Shown here: positions 17,956 through 27,675 of the stretch, in pieces | Layout of the letters: each line of letters starts with the position of its first letter | Position numbering within the stretch: position 1 is the stretch's first letter | Assembly (NCBI GenBank): GCA_026992075.1 | Contig: JALXAM010000058.1 | Span: 1-64,000, forward strand | Direction of reading: 5' to 3' | Origin: Sedimenticola sp. | Lineage (GTDB): Bacteria; Pseudomonadota; Gammaproteobacteria; Chromatiales; Chromatiaceae | DNA: 64,000 bases | Translations under genes and position numbers: made by a program | The notes under the pieces: model-generated | What the model was told of the DNA's origin: nothing | Seen by the model: the letters and a program-made list of their open reading frames with translations, nothing else | The model's database searches: none

Positions 17956-17982
17956 CGGGACGGCTCCTGACCTGCCAACAAG

Positions 17983-19011
17983 GTGAGCGGAGAGATAACC
18001 ATCGCACTGGACGCCATGGGAGGGGATCACGGCCCTTCCGTGGTGGTGCCGGCGGCGCTGCGCCACCTGGAGGCACGGCCGGAGCACCGCCTGATCCTGG
18101 TCGGCCAGGAGGAGGCGCTCAGGGCGTACCTGCCTGCGGGAAGCCTGCCCGAACAGCTGACCATCCATCATGCCTCCCAGGTGGTGGGCATGGATGAGCT
18201 GCCCTCCATTGCGTTGCGCAAGAAGAAGGACTCTTCCATGCGCGTGGCCTTGAACCTGGTGAAGGAAGGGAAGGCGGATGCCTGCGTGAGCGCCGGCAAC
18301 ACCGGCGCCCTGATGGCCACTGCGCGTTTCGTGCTCAAGATGCTTGCCAACGTGGACCGGCCCGCCATCATCACCGCATTGCCCTGCGCCGGTGGCAGCC
18401 GCACCTGGATGCTGGATCTGGGTGCCAACGTGGATTGCAGCGCCGAGCACCTGCTGCAATTCGCGGTGATGGGTTCCGAACTGGTGACCGTTCTGGATGG
18501 TATCGAGCGACCCACGGTGGGATTGCTCAACATCGGCCAGGAAGAGATCAAAGGCAACGAGCAGGTGAAGCTGGCCGACCGGCTGTTACGGAACTCCTCT
18601 CTCAACTACCTGGGCTATGTGGAGGGAGACGACATCTATCTCAATCCGGACGTGGATATCGTGGTCACCGATGGTTTCGTGGGCAACGTCGCATTGAAGA
18701 CCACCGAGGGGGTGGCCAAGATGATCCGGGGTTACATGAAAGAGGGCTTCACCCGCAATCTCTTCACCCGGGTGGCCGGGCTCTGCGCTCTTCCGGTGCT
18801 CAAGGGGCTCAGCCGACGCATCGATCCCCGCAGATACAATGGCGCCAGCCTGCTCGGCCTGCGCAAGGTGGTGGTGAAGAGCCATGGCGGTGCCGACGTG
18901 CTCGCCTATACCCATGCCATCGACATCGCCGCCAAAGCGGTGTTCGCGGACGTTTCCGCCCGCATAGAAGATCGCGTGGCCCAGCAGCTGCAGCAAAGGG
19001 CCTCTGCGTGA
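17983..19011 (+). CDS. plsX: Phosphate acyltransferase PlsX
   Basis: 342 residues starting at GTG. The N-terminus [14 protein letters not shown] and the motifs [12 protein letters not shown] and [14 protein letters not shown] are those of PlsX, which turns acyl-ACP plus phosphate into acyl-phosphate for phospholipid synthesis. It is a peripheral cytoplasmic enzyme. Its stop overlaps the fabH GTG by two bases. Confidence 0.97.
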   Translation: MSGEITIALDAMGGDHGPSVVVPAALRHLEARPEHRLILVGQEEALRAYLPAGSLPEQLTIHHASQVVGMDELPSIALRKKKDSSMRVALNLVKEGKADACVSAGNTGALMATARFVLKMLANVDRPAIITALPCAGGSRTWMLDLGANVDCSAEHLLQFAVMGSELVTVLDGIERPTVGLLNIGQEEIKGNEQVKLADRLLRNSSLNYLGYVEGDDIYLNPDVDIVVTDGFVGNVALKTTEGVAKMIRGYMKEGFTRNLFTRVAGLCALPVLKGLSRRIDPRRYNGASLLGLRKVVVKSHGGADVLAYTHAIDIAAKAVFADVSARIEDRVAQQLQQRASA

Positions 19012-19985
19012 CTGCCTGGTCTCGCATCGTCGGTACCGGGGGGCACCTCCCGGAACGGATCCTGACCAACCAGGATCTGGAAAAAATGGTGGACACCTCC
19101 GACCAGTGGATCCAGGAGCGTACCGGCATCCGCAAGCGCCACATTGCCGCCGGCGACGAGACCACCTGCGATCTGGCCGAGCCCGCCGCCCGGCGCGCGC
19201 TGGAGGCCGCCGGTCTGGAAGCGGGTGATTTGGATCTCATCGTGGTGGCCACCACCACCCCCGACAAGATTTTCCCCAGCACCGCCTGCCTGCTGCAGCA
19301 GCGGCTGGGCAATCATGGCTGTGCGGCCTTCGACGTCCAGGCGGTCTGCACCGGTTTCATCTACGCACTGGGGGTGGCCGACAAGTTCATCCGCACCGGC
19401 AGCGCCCGAAACGCTTTGGTGGTGGGAGCCGAAACCCTTTCACGTATCGTCGACTGGAGTGATCGGAGTACCTGCATCCTGTTCGGAGACGGGGCTGGCG
19501 CGGTGGTACTCCAGGCCTCCGACGAGCCGGGCATCCTCTCCTCCCATCTACATGCCGATGGCGCCTACGAAGAGCTGTTGCACGTGCCCGGCGGCATTTC
19601 GCGTGGTTTCGACCTGGAAACGGGATCGGGAGGGCCTCTTCATATCCACATGAAAGGCAACGAGGTGTTCAAAATGGCTGTGAACACGCTCGGGCGCATC
19701 GTGGACGAAACCCTCGAGGCCAATCAGCTCAAGAAGAGCGACGTGGACTGGCTGGTGCCGCACCAGGCCAACATCCGCATCATCAAGGCCACCGCCCGCA
19801 AGCTGGGAATGTCCATGGAAAAGGTGGTGGTCACCGTGGACGAGCACGGCAATACCTCCGCCGCCTCGGTGCCGCTGGCGCTGGACGTCGCCGTGCGCGA
19901 TGGACGCATCCAGCGCGGCGAGACCCTGCTGCTGGAGGCTTTCGGTGGCGGCTTCACCTGGGGTTCCATTCTTCTCAAGTTCTGA
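19008..19985 (+). CDS. fabH: 3-oxoacyl-ACP synthase III
   Basis: 325 residues, GTG start overlapping the plsX stop (GTGA). The catalytic triad is visible: Cys in [13 protein letters not shown], His in [14 protein letters not shown] and Asn in [14 protein letters not shown]. It condenses acetyl-CoA with malonyl-ACP to begin type II fatty acid synthesis. Confidence 0.98.
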   Translation: MTAWSRIVGTGGHLPERILTNQDLEKMVDTSDQWIQERTGIRKRHIAAGDETTCDLAEPAARRALEAAGLEAGDLDLIVVATTTPDKIFPSTACLLQQRLGNHGCAAFDVQAVCTGFIYALGVADKFIRTGSARNALVVGAETLSRIVDWSDRSTCILFGDGAGAVVLQASDEPGILSSHLHADGAYEELLHVPGGISRGFDLETGSGGPLHIHMKGNEVFKMAVNTLGRIVDETLEANQLKKSDVDWLVPHQANIRIIKATARKLGMSMEKVVVTVDEHGNTSAASVPLALDVAVRDGRIQRGETLLLEAFGGGFTWGSILLKF

Positions 19986-20001
19986 CCTGCTTTCGTCATC
20001 C

Positions 20002-20943
20002 ATGACCAAGACCATCGCCTTCGTCTTTCCCGGCCAGGGCTCCCAGTCCCTGGGCATGTCCACCGCGCTGGCGGACGCCTTTTCCCTCGTCGGGCAGCTC
20101 TACGAAGAGGCTTCCGATGCGCTCGGCCTGGACCTTTGGAAAATGGTGACTGAAGGCCCCGAGGAGGCGCTCAATCGCACCGAGAACACCCAGCCTGCCA
20201 TGCTCACCGCCGGCGTGGCGGCCTGGCGTGTCTGGCGGGAACAGGGTGGCGCCAGGCCGGTGGTGATGGCGGGCCACAGCCTGGGCGAGTACAGCGCCCT
20301 GGTGGCCGCCGACGCCATCGGCTTTGCCGACGCGGTGAAACTGGTGGCGGCCCGCGGACGCTTCATGCAGGAGGCGGTGCCGGAGGGCAGCGGCGCCATG
20401 GCCGCTATTCTCGGCCTCGACGACGATGCCGTTCGCCAGCTCTGCCAGCGGGCCTCAGAAGGCGAGGTGGTGGAGGCGGTCAATTTCAACTCCCCGGGCC
20501 AGGTGGTGATCGCAGGGCAGCGGGAAGCGGTGGAACGTGCCATGGCGCTGGCGAAAGAGGCTGGTGCCAGGCGGGCGTTGCCGTTGCCGGTGAGCGTGCC
20601 TTCCCACTGCGCCCTGATGAAGCCCGCCGCCGAGCGGCTGGCAGGGCTGCTGCAGGAGATCGAGGTCCGTGTCCCGGCCATCCCGGTGCTGCACAACGTG
20701 GACGTGGCCGCCGCGGACACCCCCGAAGCGTTGCGCGACCGGCTGGTGCGCCAGCTCTACAGTCCGGTCCGCTGGGTGGAGATCATCCAGGCCATGAAGG
20801 GGCAGGGCGCGGAGGCCATTTTGGAAGCGGGGCCGGGCAAGGTGCTCACTGGCCTGGGACGCCGCATCGACAAGACACTCGAGTTCCTGCCGGTGTTCGA
20901 TCCGGCTTCACTGGAAAAAACACTGGAGGCCGTCAATGGCTGA
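20002..20943 (+). CDS. fabD: Malonyl-CoA:ACP transacylase
   Basis: 313 residues. It begins with the typical TIAFVFPGQGSQSLGM; the nucleophile serine is in MAGHSLGEYSALV and the conserved histidine in VSVPSHCALM. It loads malonyl groups onto ACP. It lies 16 bases after fabH, and its 3' end overlaps fabG by 8 bases, indicating coupled translation. Confidence 0.98.
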   Translation: MTKTIAFVFPGQGSQSLGMSTALADAFSLVGQLYEEASDALGLDLWKMVTEGPEEALNRTENTQPAMLTAGVAAWRVWREQGGARPVVMAGHSLGEYSALVAADAIGFADAVKLVAARGRFMQEAVPEGSGAMAAILGLDDDAVRQLCQRASEGEVVEAVNFNSPGQVVIAGQREAVERAMALAKEAGARRALPLPVSVPSHCALMKPAAERLAGLLQEIEVRVPAIPVLHNVDVAAADTPEALRDRLVRQLYSPVRWVEIIQAMKGQGAEAILEAGPGKVLTGLGRRIDKTLEFLPVFDPASLEKTLEAVNG

Positions 20944-21676
20944 AGATCGCATCGCGCTCGTCACGGGCGCCAGCCGGGGCATCGGGCGGGCCATCGCCAC
21001 CCGCCTCGGCGGCATGGGGCACATCGTGGTGGGTACCGCCACCTCGGACAAGGGGGCGGAGGCCATCTCCGGCTATTTCGGGGAGGCCGGCATCCGGGGT
21101 CGTGGCATGAAACTGGACGTGGCCGACGACGAATCGGTGGCCAGCGTGGTCAAGGCCATCGAGGAGGAGTACGGCCCGGTCACCGTCCTGGTGAACAACG
21201 CCGGCATCACCCGCGACAACCTGCTGATGCGGATGAAGCCGGAGGAGTGGGCCAGCGTCATCGATACCAATCTCAGTTCCCTTTACCGGGTCTGCAAGGC
21301 CTGCGTGCGAGGCATGATGAAGGCGCGCTACGGGCGTATCGTCAACATCACCTCGGTGGTGGGGGTGAGTGGCAACGCCGGGCAGACCAACTACGCCGCC
21401 GCAAAGGCGGGGATGATCGGCTTCACCAAGTCCCTGGCGCAGGAGATCGGCCCCCGCGGCATCACCGTGAACGCGGTGGCGCCGGGCTTCATCGACACCG
21501 ACATGACCCGGGAACTTCCCGAGGCGCAGCGCAAGCAGCTCCTGGGCTCCATTCCCCTGGGCCGCCTGGGGCAGCCCGAGGAGATCGCCGCGGCGGTGGC
21601 CTTCCTGGTCTCGGACGATGCCGGCTACGTCACCGGCACTACCCTGCACGTCAATGGTGGAATGTACATGGCGTAG
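20936..21676 (+). CDS. fabG: 3-oxoacyl-ACP reductase
   Basis: 246-residue short-chain dehydrogenase. The NADP motif is TGASRGIGRAIA, then NNAGITRDNLLM. The catalytic Ser and the YxxxK pair (NYAAAKAGMIGF) follow, and the C-terminus is GTTLHVNGGMYMA. It reduces 3-oxoacyl-ACP in the elongation cycle. Confidence 0.98.
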   Translation: MAEDRIALVTGASRGIGRAIATRLGGMGHIVVGTATSDKGAEAISGYFGEAGIRGRGMKLDVADDESVASVVKAIEEEYGPVTVLVNNAGITRDNLLMRMKPEEWASVIDTNLSSLYRVCKACVRGMMKARYGRIVNITSVVGVSGNAGQTNYAAAKAGMIGFTKSLAQEIGPRGITVNAVAPGFIDTDMTRELPEAQRKQLLGSIPLGRLGQPEEIAAAVAFLVSDDAGYVTGTTLHVNGGMYMA

Positions 21677-21720
21677 AAAGTCGCGGCCACCACCGGTGAC
21701 AGGGAAGCTCCCGCAAAGTG

Positions 21721-21749
21721 TTGGAAGCCCGCAGGTTTACGCATAAAAT
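21721..21749 (+). promoter_or_regulatory. Sigma-70 promoter for acpP
   Basis: TTGGAA (21721-21726), 17 bases, TAAAAT (21744-21749), about 51 bases before the acpP start. A dedicated promoter for the highly expressed acyl carrier protein is known in E. coli, which supports the call. Confidence 0.7.
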
Positions 21750-21799
21750 ACCCACGCGCGGCGCTGGATCGCGCTCACATCCTGGAGGAAATCAAAGCA

Positions 21800-22033
21800 A
21801 TGAGCAGCATTGAAGATCGAGTCAAGAAGATTGTCGCTGAACAGCTCGGCGTGAGCGAGGACGAGGTCACTCCCGACGCCTCCTTTATCGATGACCTGGG
21901 CGCTGATTCCCTGGACGCCGTGGAACTGGTCATGGCCCTCGAAGAGGAATTCGAGTGTGAGATCCCCGACGAGGAGGCCGAAAACATCACCACCCTGCAG
22001 CAGGCCGTGGACTATATCAACGCCCACAGCTGA
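21800..22033 (+). CDS. acpP: Acyl carrier protein
   Basis: 77 residues, very acidic. The phosphopantetheine serine is in [19 protein letters not shown]. Its own promoter and a strong ribosome-binding site (CTGGAGGAAATC) precede it. It carries acyl intermediates of fatty acid synthesis. Confidence 0.99.
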   Translation: MSSIEDRVKKIVAEQLGVSEDEVTPDASFIDDLGADSLDAVELVMALEEEFECEIPDEEAENITTLQQAVDYINAHS

Positions 22034-22144
22034 CGGCAGAGGCTCTCCGAAAACCATCTCCCCTGACCTGGCTCCGAGCGCGCGCTCGCGCCGGCGTCGG
22101 GCTGGGAGAGGTTCCCAGTCGAAGCAAACAGAGGGTTCCCCCAC

Positions 22145-23389
22145 ATGACCAAGAGAAGGGTAGTCGTCACCGGGCTGGGCATCGTTTCGCCGGTGGGCCT
22201 GGACGTGGCCACCGCATGGGATAACATCCTGGCCGGCAGGAGCGGTATCCGGCCGATCACGCACATGGACATCGAGCCCTTCAGCGTCCGTTTCGGTGGA
22301 CCCATCTACGATTTCGACATCACCCAATACATCCCGAAAAAGGATGCGAGGAAGATGAATCCTTTCATCCACTACGGGATCGCAGCCGCCTTCCAGGCCA
22401 TCGACGACGCGGGACTGGAGGTCACCGAAGAGAATGCACACCGCATCGGCGTGGTGGTGGGTTCCGGGATCGGTGGCATTGGCGGCATCGAGGACAACTA
22501 TGCTGCCTATCTCAATGGCGGTCCGCGCAAGATCTCGCCCTTTTTCGTGCCGGCCAACATCATCAACATGGTGGCGGGGCAGATCTCCATCATCAAAGGC
22601 TTCAAGGGGCCCAACTATTCCATCGTCTCCGCCTGTAGTACCGGTGCTCACTGTATTGCCGACGGCCTGCGGCTGATCCAGCAGGGAACCTGTGACGTGG
22701 TGATCGCCGGAGGGGCCGAGATGGCCACCACTCCCACCGGCCTGGGTGGTTTCGCTGCCGCCCGTGCGCTCTCCACCCGCAACGACGAGCCCGAGAAGGC
22801 CAGCCGGCCCTGGGACCGGGACCGGGACGGTTTCGTGCTCAGCGACGGGGCCGGCGTGGTGGTGATCGAAGCGCTGGAGCACGCCCGGGCCCGGGGTGCC
22901 GAAATCTACTGCGAGTTGGCCGGGGCCGGTATGAACTCGGACGCCTACCACATGACCTCGCCTTCACCCAATGGCCAGGGAGCGGCGGAATGCATGCGGC
23001 TGGCCATGGAGGATGCGGCCATCAACCCGGAAGAGGTGGACTACATCAATGCCCATGGCACCTCCACCCCGGCCGGTGACCTGGCCGAGACCATGGCGGT
23101 GAAGAGCGCCTTCGGCGACCATGCCTACAAGATGCCGGTGAGCTCCACCAAGTCCATGACCGGCCACATGCTGGGAGCTGCCGGTGGGGCGGAAGCGGTG
23201 TTCACCATCCTGGCGCTGCGCGACCAGGTGGCGCCGCCAACCATCAATCTCGACAATCCGGATCCGGAGTGCGACCTCGATTACGTGCCGCACAATGCGC
23301 GTGAAATGAAGATCGATGTGGCTCTTTCCAATTCCTTCGGTTTCGGCGGCACCAACGGCACCTTGGCCTTCCGGCGGCTGAAGGACTGA
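22145..23389 (+). CDS. fabF: 3-oxoacyl-ACP synthase II
   Basis: 414 residues. The active-site Cys is in SIVSACSTGAHCIADG; the two histidines are in NAHGTSTPAGDLAET and GHMLGAAGGAEAVF; the C-terminal glycine-rich loop is NSFGFGGTNGTLAF. This is the KAS II elongating enzyme. It lies 111 bases after acpP, in a gap with no clear signal. Confidence 0.98.
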   Translation: MTKRRVVVTGLGIVSPVGLDVATAWDNILAGRSGIRPITHMDIEPFSVRFGGPIYDFDITQYIPKKDARKMNPFIHYGIAAAFQAIDDAGLEVTEENAHRIGVVVGSGIGGIGGIEDNYAAYLNGGPRKISPFFVPANIINMVAGQISIIKGFKGPNYSIVSACSTGAHCIADGLRLIQQGTCDVVIAGGAEMATTPTGLGGFAAARALSTRNDEPEKASRPWDRDRDGFVLSDGAGVVVIEALEHARARGAEIYCELAGAGMNSDAYHMTSPSPNGQGAAECMRLAMEDAAINPEEVDYINAHGTSTPAGDLAETMAVKSAFGDHAYKMPVSSTKSMTGHMLGAAGGAEAVFTILALRDQVAPPTINLDNPDPECDLDYVPHNAREMKIDVALSNSFGFGGTNGTLAFRRLKD

Positions 23390-23406
23390 CCGGCCGCACG
23401 CTCCAC

Positions 23407-24222
23407 TTGATCGGAAGCCTGGTCAACGGACAAGCAGGCAGCAGCCTTTCCCTGCTGGATCGTGGCCTGCAGTACGGGGATGGCCTGTTCGAAACCATCG
23501 CCGTGGTGGAAAGGCGGGCCGCGCTCTGGCAGCGCCACTGGGAGCGCCTTCTGCTGGGCTGCCGGCTGCTGGGGATTCCGGAGCCGGACCGGGAAGTGAT
23601 GGAGCAGGAGGTGGCCGGACTCATCGGCGACCGCTCCTTTGCCGTGCTCAAGATCATCGTCACCCGGGGAGCGTCGGAGCGGGGTTACCGCCCCCCCGAT
23701 AGAGTCAGCCCCACCCGCATCCTGGAGCTCTTTTCCTGGGAAGGACCCTCGACATCACCCGGCGCCCTGGCGGTGGACCTCTGCCGGCAGCGTCTCGGGG
23801 AGCAACCGGGCTACGCGGGGCTGAAGCATCTCAACCGTCTGGAACAGGTGCTGGCGCAACGGGAACTCTCGTCACCGGAAGGGATCATGCTCGACAGCGA
23901 AGGGAACCTGGTTTCTGGGACCATGAGCAATCTGTTCCTGGTCATCGAGGGCCGCCTGCATACGCCAATCATCGACCGATGCGGTGTGGCCGGGGTGGTA
24001 CGCAGCCTGGTGTTGGAGACCGCTCGCCGGATGCGCCAGCCGGTGACCGTGCGGCGGATCGAGGCTTCGGAACTGGAACAAGCCGAGGGCCTCTTTCTCA
24101 CCAGCTCGCTGCTGGGCATCGTCCCCGTTTCCGCCGTGGCCGGACAGGAAAAGGTGGTGCGTCTCACCCACCATCCGGTGATGGAGGCCGCCGCTGCCAA
24201 AGTGTTCACAGCCGATGGCTGA
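23407..24222 (+). CDS. pabC: Aminodeoxychorismate lyase
   Basis: 271-residue fold-type IV PLP enzyme. DRGLQYGDGLFETIAV is the family N-terminal motif, GLKHLNRLEQVLAQREL contains the lysine region, and SGTMSNLFLV follows. It converts aminodeoxychorismate to p-aminobenzoate for folate. TTG 23407 is the only suitable early start and has no good ribosome-binding site. Position between fabF and mltG is the usual gammaproteobacterial order. Confidence 0.93.
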   Translation: MIGSLVNGQAGSSLSLLDRGLQYGDGLFETIAVVERRAALWQRHWERLLLGCRLLGIPEPDREVMEQEVAGLIGDRSFAVLKIIVTRGASERGYRPPDRVSPTRILELFSWEGPSTSPGALAVDLCRQRLGEQPGYAGLKHLNRLEQVLAQRELSSPEGIMLDSEGNLVSGTMSNLFLVIEGRLHTPIIDRCGVAGVVRSLVLETARRMRQPVTVRRIEASELEQAEGLFLTSSLLGIVPVSAVAGQEKVVRLTHHPVMEAAAAKVFTADG

Positions 24223-25237
24223 GAAGCGGAGAGGCCGCCTGGCGCTGTTCGTCCTGGTCGTTCTGGCGATGCTGGCCGGCGTCGGTTGGTACAGCTGGGA
24301 ACGCTACCAGCACTTTCTGGAGCAGCCCCTGGCGCTGCCGCCGTCTGGTAGGGTGATCCTGGTGCGGGAGGGTGACTCCGCCGCCGGCCTGGCGCGGAGG
24401 CTGGCGGCGGAGGGAGTGCTCTCCAGCGACCTTCCCCTGCGCCTGCTGCTGCGCCTGCATCCTGAGCTCGGCCGGATCAAGGCGGGCGAGTACCTGTTGC
24501 AACCCGGCACCACCCCGATGGGACTCCTGCAGCTGCTGGTTTCCGGCAAGACCAAGCTGCATGCCATCACCTTTCCCGAGGGCTGGACCTTTCGCCAGTG
24601 GCGTCGGGCCATGGATCGGCATCCCGCCCTGAAACACCTGCTCACCGGGCTCAGTGATCAGGAGGTGATGGCCCGACTCGGCCATCCAGGCGTCCACCCG
24701 GAGGGGCGTTTCTTTCCCGATACCTATCTCTTTCCCCGGGGGTTCAGCGATCTGGAGCTGCTGCAACGGGCCTGGAAGCGGATGCAAGAGGAACTGTCGG
24801 CGGCCTGGGCCTCCCGGGTGGAAGGGTTGCCACTGAAGAGCCCGGAGGAGGCGCTCATACTCGCTTCCATCGTGGAAAAGGAGACCGCGCTCCCGGAGGA
24901 GCGGCGGCAGATCGCCGGAGTCTTCGTCCGGCGGCTGCAGAAAGGGATGAAGTTGCAGACCGATCCCACCGTGATCTATGGCATGGGAGATCGCTATCAG
25001 GGAAACATTCGTCGCAAGGACCTGCGGGAGGACACGCCTTATAACACCTATGTCCATGCGGGCCTGCCGCCCACGCCCATCTGCATGCCGGGCCGGGAGT
25101 CCCTGCGCGCGGTGGTGAACCCGGCCCCGGGAGAGGCGCTCTACTTCGTCGCCCGGGGCGATGGCAGCCACCAGTTCTCCCGCTCGCTGAAAGAGCACAA
25201 CCGGGCGGTACGTAAATACCAGTTGAAACGGAAATGA
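24215..25237 (+). CDS. mltG: Endolytic murein transglycosylase MltG
   Basis: 340 residues with one N-terminal membrane helix (LALFVLVVLAMLAGVGWYSW) and a periplasmic YceG domain. The catalytic glutamate is in ASIVEKETALPEERRQIAGV, followed by LQTDPTVIYGMG and the conserved PYNTYVHAGLPPTPI. It cuts nascent glycan strands and sets their length. It overlaps pabC by 8 bases. Confidence 0.96.
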   Translation: MAEKRRGRLALFVLVVLAMLAGVGWYSWERYQHFLEQPLALPPSGRVILVREGDSAAGLARRLAAEGVLSSDLPLRLLLRLHPELGRIKAGEYLLQPGTTPMGLLQLLVSGKTKLHAITFPEGWTFRQWRRAMDRHPALKHLLTGLSDQEVMARLGHPGVHPEGRFFPDTYLFPRGFSDLELLQRAWKRMQEELSAAWASRVEGLPLKSPEEALILASIVEKETALPEERRQIAGVFVRRLQKGMKLQTDPTVIYGMGDRYQGNIRRKDLREDTPYNTYVHAGLPPTPICMPGRESLRAVVNPAPGEALYFVARGDGSHQFSRSLKEHNRAVRKYQLKRK

Positions 25238-25869
25238 CCGGGAAGAGCGCATTTATAACCCTGGAGGGAATCGAAGGGGCGGGCAAAAGCACCTGCATGG
25301 CCTTGGTGGCCCGGTTGCTGGAGCAGGCTGGCCGGCCGCCTCTGCAGACCCGCGAGCCCGGCGGCACTCCCCTGGGTGAGGCGCTGCGCGAGCTGCTGCT
25401 GGGTCACCGGCACGAGGGAATGGCTGATGACACCGAACTGCTGCTGATGTTCGCAGCCCGGGCGGAGCACTTGCAGAACAGGATCCTGCCGGCATTGGAG
25501 GCGGGGCGCTGGGTGTTGTGCGACCGCTTCACCGATGCGACCTACGCTTATCAGGGCGGGGGGCGAGGGATCGACCTGGGCCGTATCGAAGTATTGGAAC
25601 AGTGGGTACAGCGGGGCTTCCGGCCCCATCTCACCCTGCTGCTCGATCTGCCGGCGGAAGTAGGGCTGGAGCGGGCGGGGCGGCGTTCGGCGCCGGACCG
25701 TTTCGAGAAAGAGACGCTGGACTTCTTCCGGCGGGTGCGGGAGACCTACCTCGATCTGGCCCGGAAGCAGCCGGAACGGTTCCGTGTCATCGACGCGGCC
25801 CTCTCGCTGGAGGAGGTGGGGACGCAGGTGAGTCGGGTGATACGCGATTTCCTCGAGGCCTGGTCATGA
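25234..25869 (+). CDS. tmk: Thymidylate kinase
   Basis: 211 residues. P-loop EGIEGAGKSTCM, the DR(F/Y) motif in VLCDRFTDATYAYQGGGRG and the lid region (RRSAPDRFEKE). It phosphorylates dTMP to dTDP. The start overlaps the mltG stop by four bases (ATGA). Confidence 0.97.
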   Translation: MTGKSAFITLEGIEGAGKSTCMALVARLLEQAGRPPLQTREPGGTPLGEALRELLLGHRHEGMADDTELLLMFAARAEHLQNRILPALEAGRWVLCDRFTDATYAYQGGGRGIDLGRIEVLEQWVQRGFRPHLTLLLDLPAEVGLERAGRRSAPDRFEKETLDFFRRVRETYLDLARKQPERFRVIDAALSLEEVGTQVSRVIRDFLEAWS

Positions 25870-26864
25870 GCGGGGCCAAAAATGGCAACCAGGCCCCCTT
25901 TCCCTGGCAGCGACAGGCCTGGCAGCAGCTGTTGCAGAGTCGGCGTGACGGCCGCATTGCCCACGCTCTGTTGTTCGCCGGGGCCGCCGGTACCGGCAAG
26001 TCGTTGCTGGCGCGGCAGTTCGCTTACTCCCTGCTCTGCAGCCAGCCCGATGAATCAGGGCTGGCCTGCGGCCAATGCCGGGAATGCCGGCTGTTGGAGG
26101 CGGGCACCCATCCCGACTTCCACCTGGTGGCGCCGGAGGAGGGGAGCAAGAACATTCGTATCGACGCCATCCGCCAGCTGCAGGAGGAGAGCGCTCTGGT
26201 GGTAGGGGAGGGGCGCAGCCGGGTGTTTCTTCTCGACCCGGCCGAGGCCATGGGCACTGCGGCGGCCAACGCCCTGCTCAAGACCCTGGAAGAGCCTCCC
26301 CCCGGCGTGCACCTGCTGCTGGTGACCAGCCGGCCCGAACAGCTGCCCGTCACTATCCGCAGTCGCTGCCAGCAGCTTCCGCTGCGTCAGCCCCCGGAGA
26401 AGGAGGCGCTGGCATGGCTGCTCGAACAGCGCGGACTGGAGGCGGACAGGGCCGCCTGGCTGCTGCAACTGGCTGGCGGGGGACCGGTGGCGGCCCGTGC
26501 GCTACTGGATTCCGGTGCAGAGCACCAATATCGGGACTTCCTGCAGGCGCTGGGGGACCTGGCTCGTGGCGAGGCGAATCCATCCCGGGTGGCGGAGAGC
26601 TGGCTGTCGGCGACCTCGTTGGAGACCAGCCTGCGCCTGCTGGCTAACTGGCTACTGGCCTTGTTGCGGACCCAGGCGGCTCCGCACGTGGCCGATCCCC
26701 AAGGAAAATTGTTGGACGAAAAAGCGACCGTGCCTGTTTCTCGAAATCTGCACCGGCTGCTTGACAACCTCTTCGAGAGTCAAAGAAGATTGGCCCACAA
26801 CCCCAACCCGCAGCTGGTTCTGGAATCGCTGCTCCTGGAGTGGCAACGGATCACGGAGAGTTGA
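25866..26864 (+). CDS. holB: DNA polymerase III subunit delta-prime
   Basis: 332 residues of the clamp-loader AAA+ family. ALLFAGAAGTGKSLLARQFA is the P-loop region. Four cysteines around CGQCRECRLLEAGTHPD form the zinc finger. LLKTLEEPPPGVHLLLVTS is the sensor/SRC region. Delta-prime itself is ATPase-inactive in E. coli; here the P-loop lysine is present. It overlaps tmk by four bases. Confidence 0.95.
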   Translation: MSGAKNGNQAPFPWQRQAWQQLLQSRRDGRIAHALLFAGAAGTGKSLLARQFAYSLLCSQPDESGLACGQCRECRLLEAGTHPDFHLVAPEEGSKNIRIDAIRQLQEESALVVGEGRSRVFLLDPAEAMGTAAANALLKTLEEPPPGVHLLLVTSRPEQLPVTIRSRCQQLPLRQPPEKEALAWLLEQRGLEADRAAWLLQLAGGGPVAARALLDSGAEHQYRDFLQALGDLARGEANPSRVAESWLSATSLETSLRLLANWLLALLRTQAAPHVADPQGKLLDEKATVPVSRNLHRLLDNLFESQRRLAHNPNPQLVLESLLLEWQRITES

Positions 26865-26869
26865 AGCGT

Positions 26870-27220
26870 ATGGCCCTGCCCGGCTTCCAGCAAGGCATCA
26901 TGAACCTGACGATCAGGGACAAGAAGACCCTGTATCGTGCTTATATGCCTTTCGTCGAAAATGGCGGCCTCTTCATCCCAACCATCAAGAAGTACGAGCT
27001 GGGGGACGACGTCTTCATCCTGCTCAGCCTTTTGGACGAGCCGGAGAAAATTCCCTTTGCGGGCAAGGTGATCTGGATCACCCCGGTGGGGGCCATGGGG
27101 AACCGCACCGCTGGTGTGGGTGTGCAGTTCGACCCCCAGGACGAAGGGGCTACCCGCAAGAAGATCGAGATTCACCTGGCCGGCATGCTGGAGCTGGACG
27201 ACCCCACCGACACCATGTAG
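26870..27220 (+). CDS. pilZ: PilZ-domain protein
   Basis: 116 residues of the type IV pilus PilZ family, with YMPFVENGGLFIPT near the start and GNRTAGVGVQF at the end of the beta-barrel. This founding class lacks the RxxxR c-di-GMP-binding motif, and none is seen here. It is needed for pilus assembly through PilB/FimX contacts in other gammaproteobacteria. The start is ATG 26870 after GGAGAG; a GTG upstream lies within holB. The holB-pilZ-tatD order is conserved. Confidence 0.93.
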   Translation: MALPGFQQGIMNLTIRDKKTLYRAYMPFVENGGLFIPTIKKYELGDDVFILLSLLDEPEKIPFAGKVIWITPVGAMGNRTAGVGVQFDPQDEGATRKKIEIHLAGMLELDDPTDTM

Positions 27221-27246
27221 TTTCTTCCCTGCGCCAACTTCCATGA

Positions 27247-27266
27247 ATCCTGGGCGCACCCCAGGT
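27247..27266 (+). terminator. Possible hairpin after pilZ
   Basis: CCTGGGCGCACCCCAGG folds into a short GC-rich stem soon after the pilZ stop. No T-run follows, so termination here is only possible. Confidence 0.35.
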
Positions 27267-27351
27267 TACGAAAAACTGGCCCGGTTTCAAATGATTCAAA
27301 CGCTTTCCGAGCGCCGCTGTCCCGGCATTTGTAGCGGGGATGCCGTGGATA

Positions 27352-27594
27352 CTTTTGCGGTACGCTTCCTGCTCTGTGCAAAAGCCCTGCCCCGCCATCC
27401 GTGGCGGGGCGTTCGGCGGGCTTCCTTCACTCACTGGGTGAAGGCTCCCGCCTCACCCCTGTAGGCTCTGCGGCAGCTTTGTTGCTTCGCATTCCACGCT
27501 TCGCTACAAAGTCCAGCCTCGCCATCCCCGGCGAGGCGTTCGCCAACTGCGAAAGTCCACTGGACTTTCGGTTTGGCTCACCCCTGCTGCCGAA
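27352..27594. repeat. Tandem multi-hairpin repeat elements (copies C and B)
   Basis: Copy B (27459-27594) matches copy A at 11654-11789 from CTGTAGGCT to GCTGCCGAA. Copy C (27352-27460) is a diverged unit directly before it, with the same order of stems: CTTTTGC/GCAAAAG, GCCCCGCC/GGCGGGGC and CCTTCAC/GTGAAGG. Where copies differ, paired bases change together. Open frames here are artefacts. The rest of the 27221-27675 gap holds no gene; the tatD leader is the last ~75 bases. Confidence 0.85.
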
Positions 27595-27675
27595 GCCCAG
27601 TTACAAACACCGGGACATCGGCTTCCGATCGGATCGGGTATTTTCAACTACTGGTTAGGATACGGAGAGTACCGA

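Noticed and set aside
27401-27658. Small open frames through the repeat elements at 27.4-27.6 kb and 11.7-11.9 kb
   Set aside because: They translate hairpin repeats. Similar repeat-derived peptides are often annotated as hypothetical proteins but are not credible genes.
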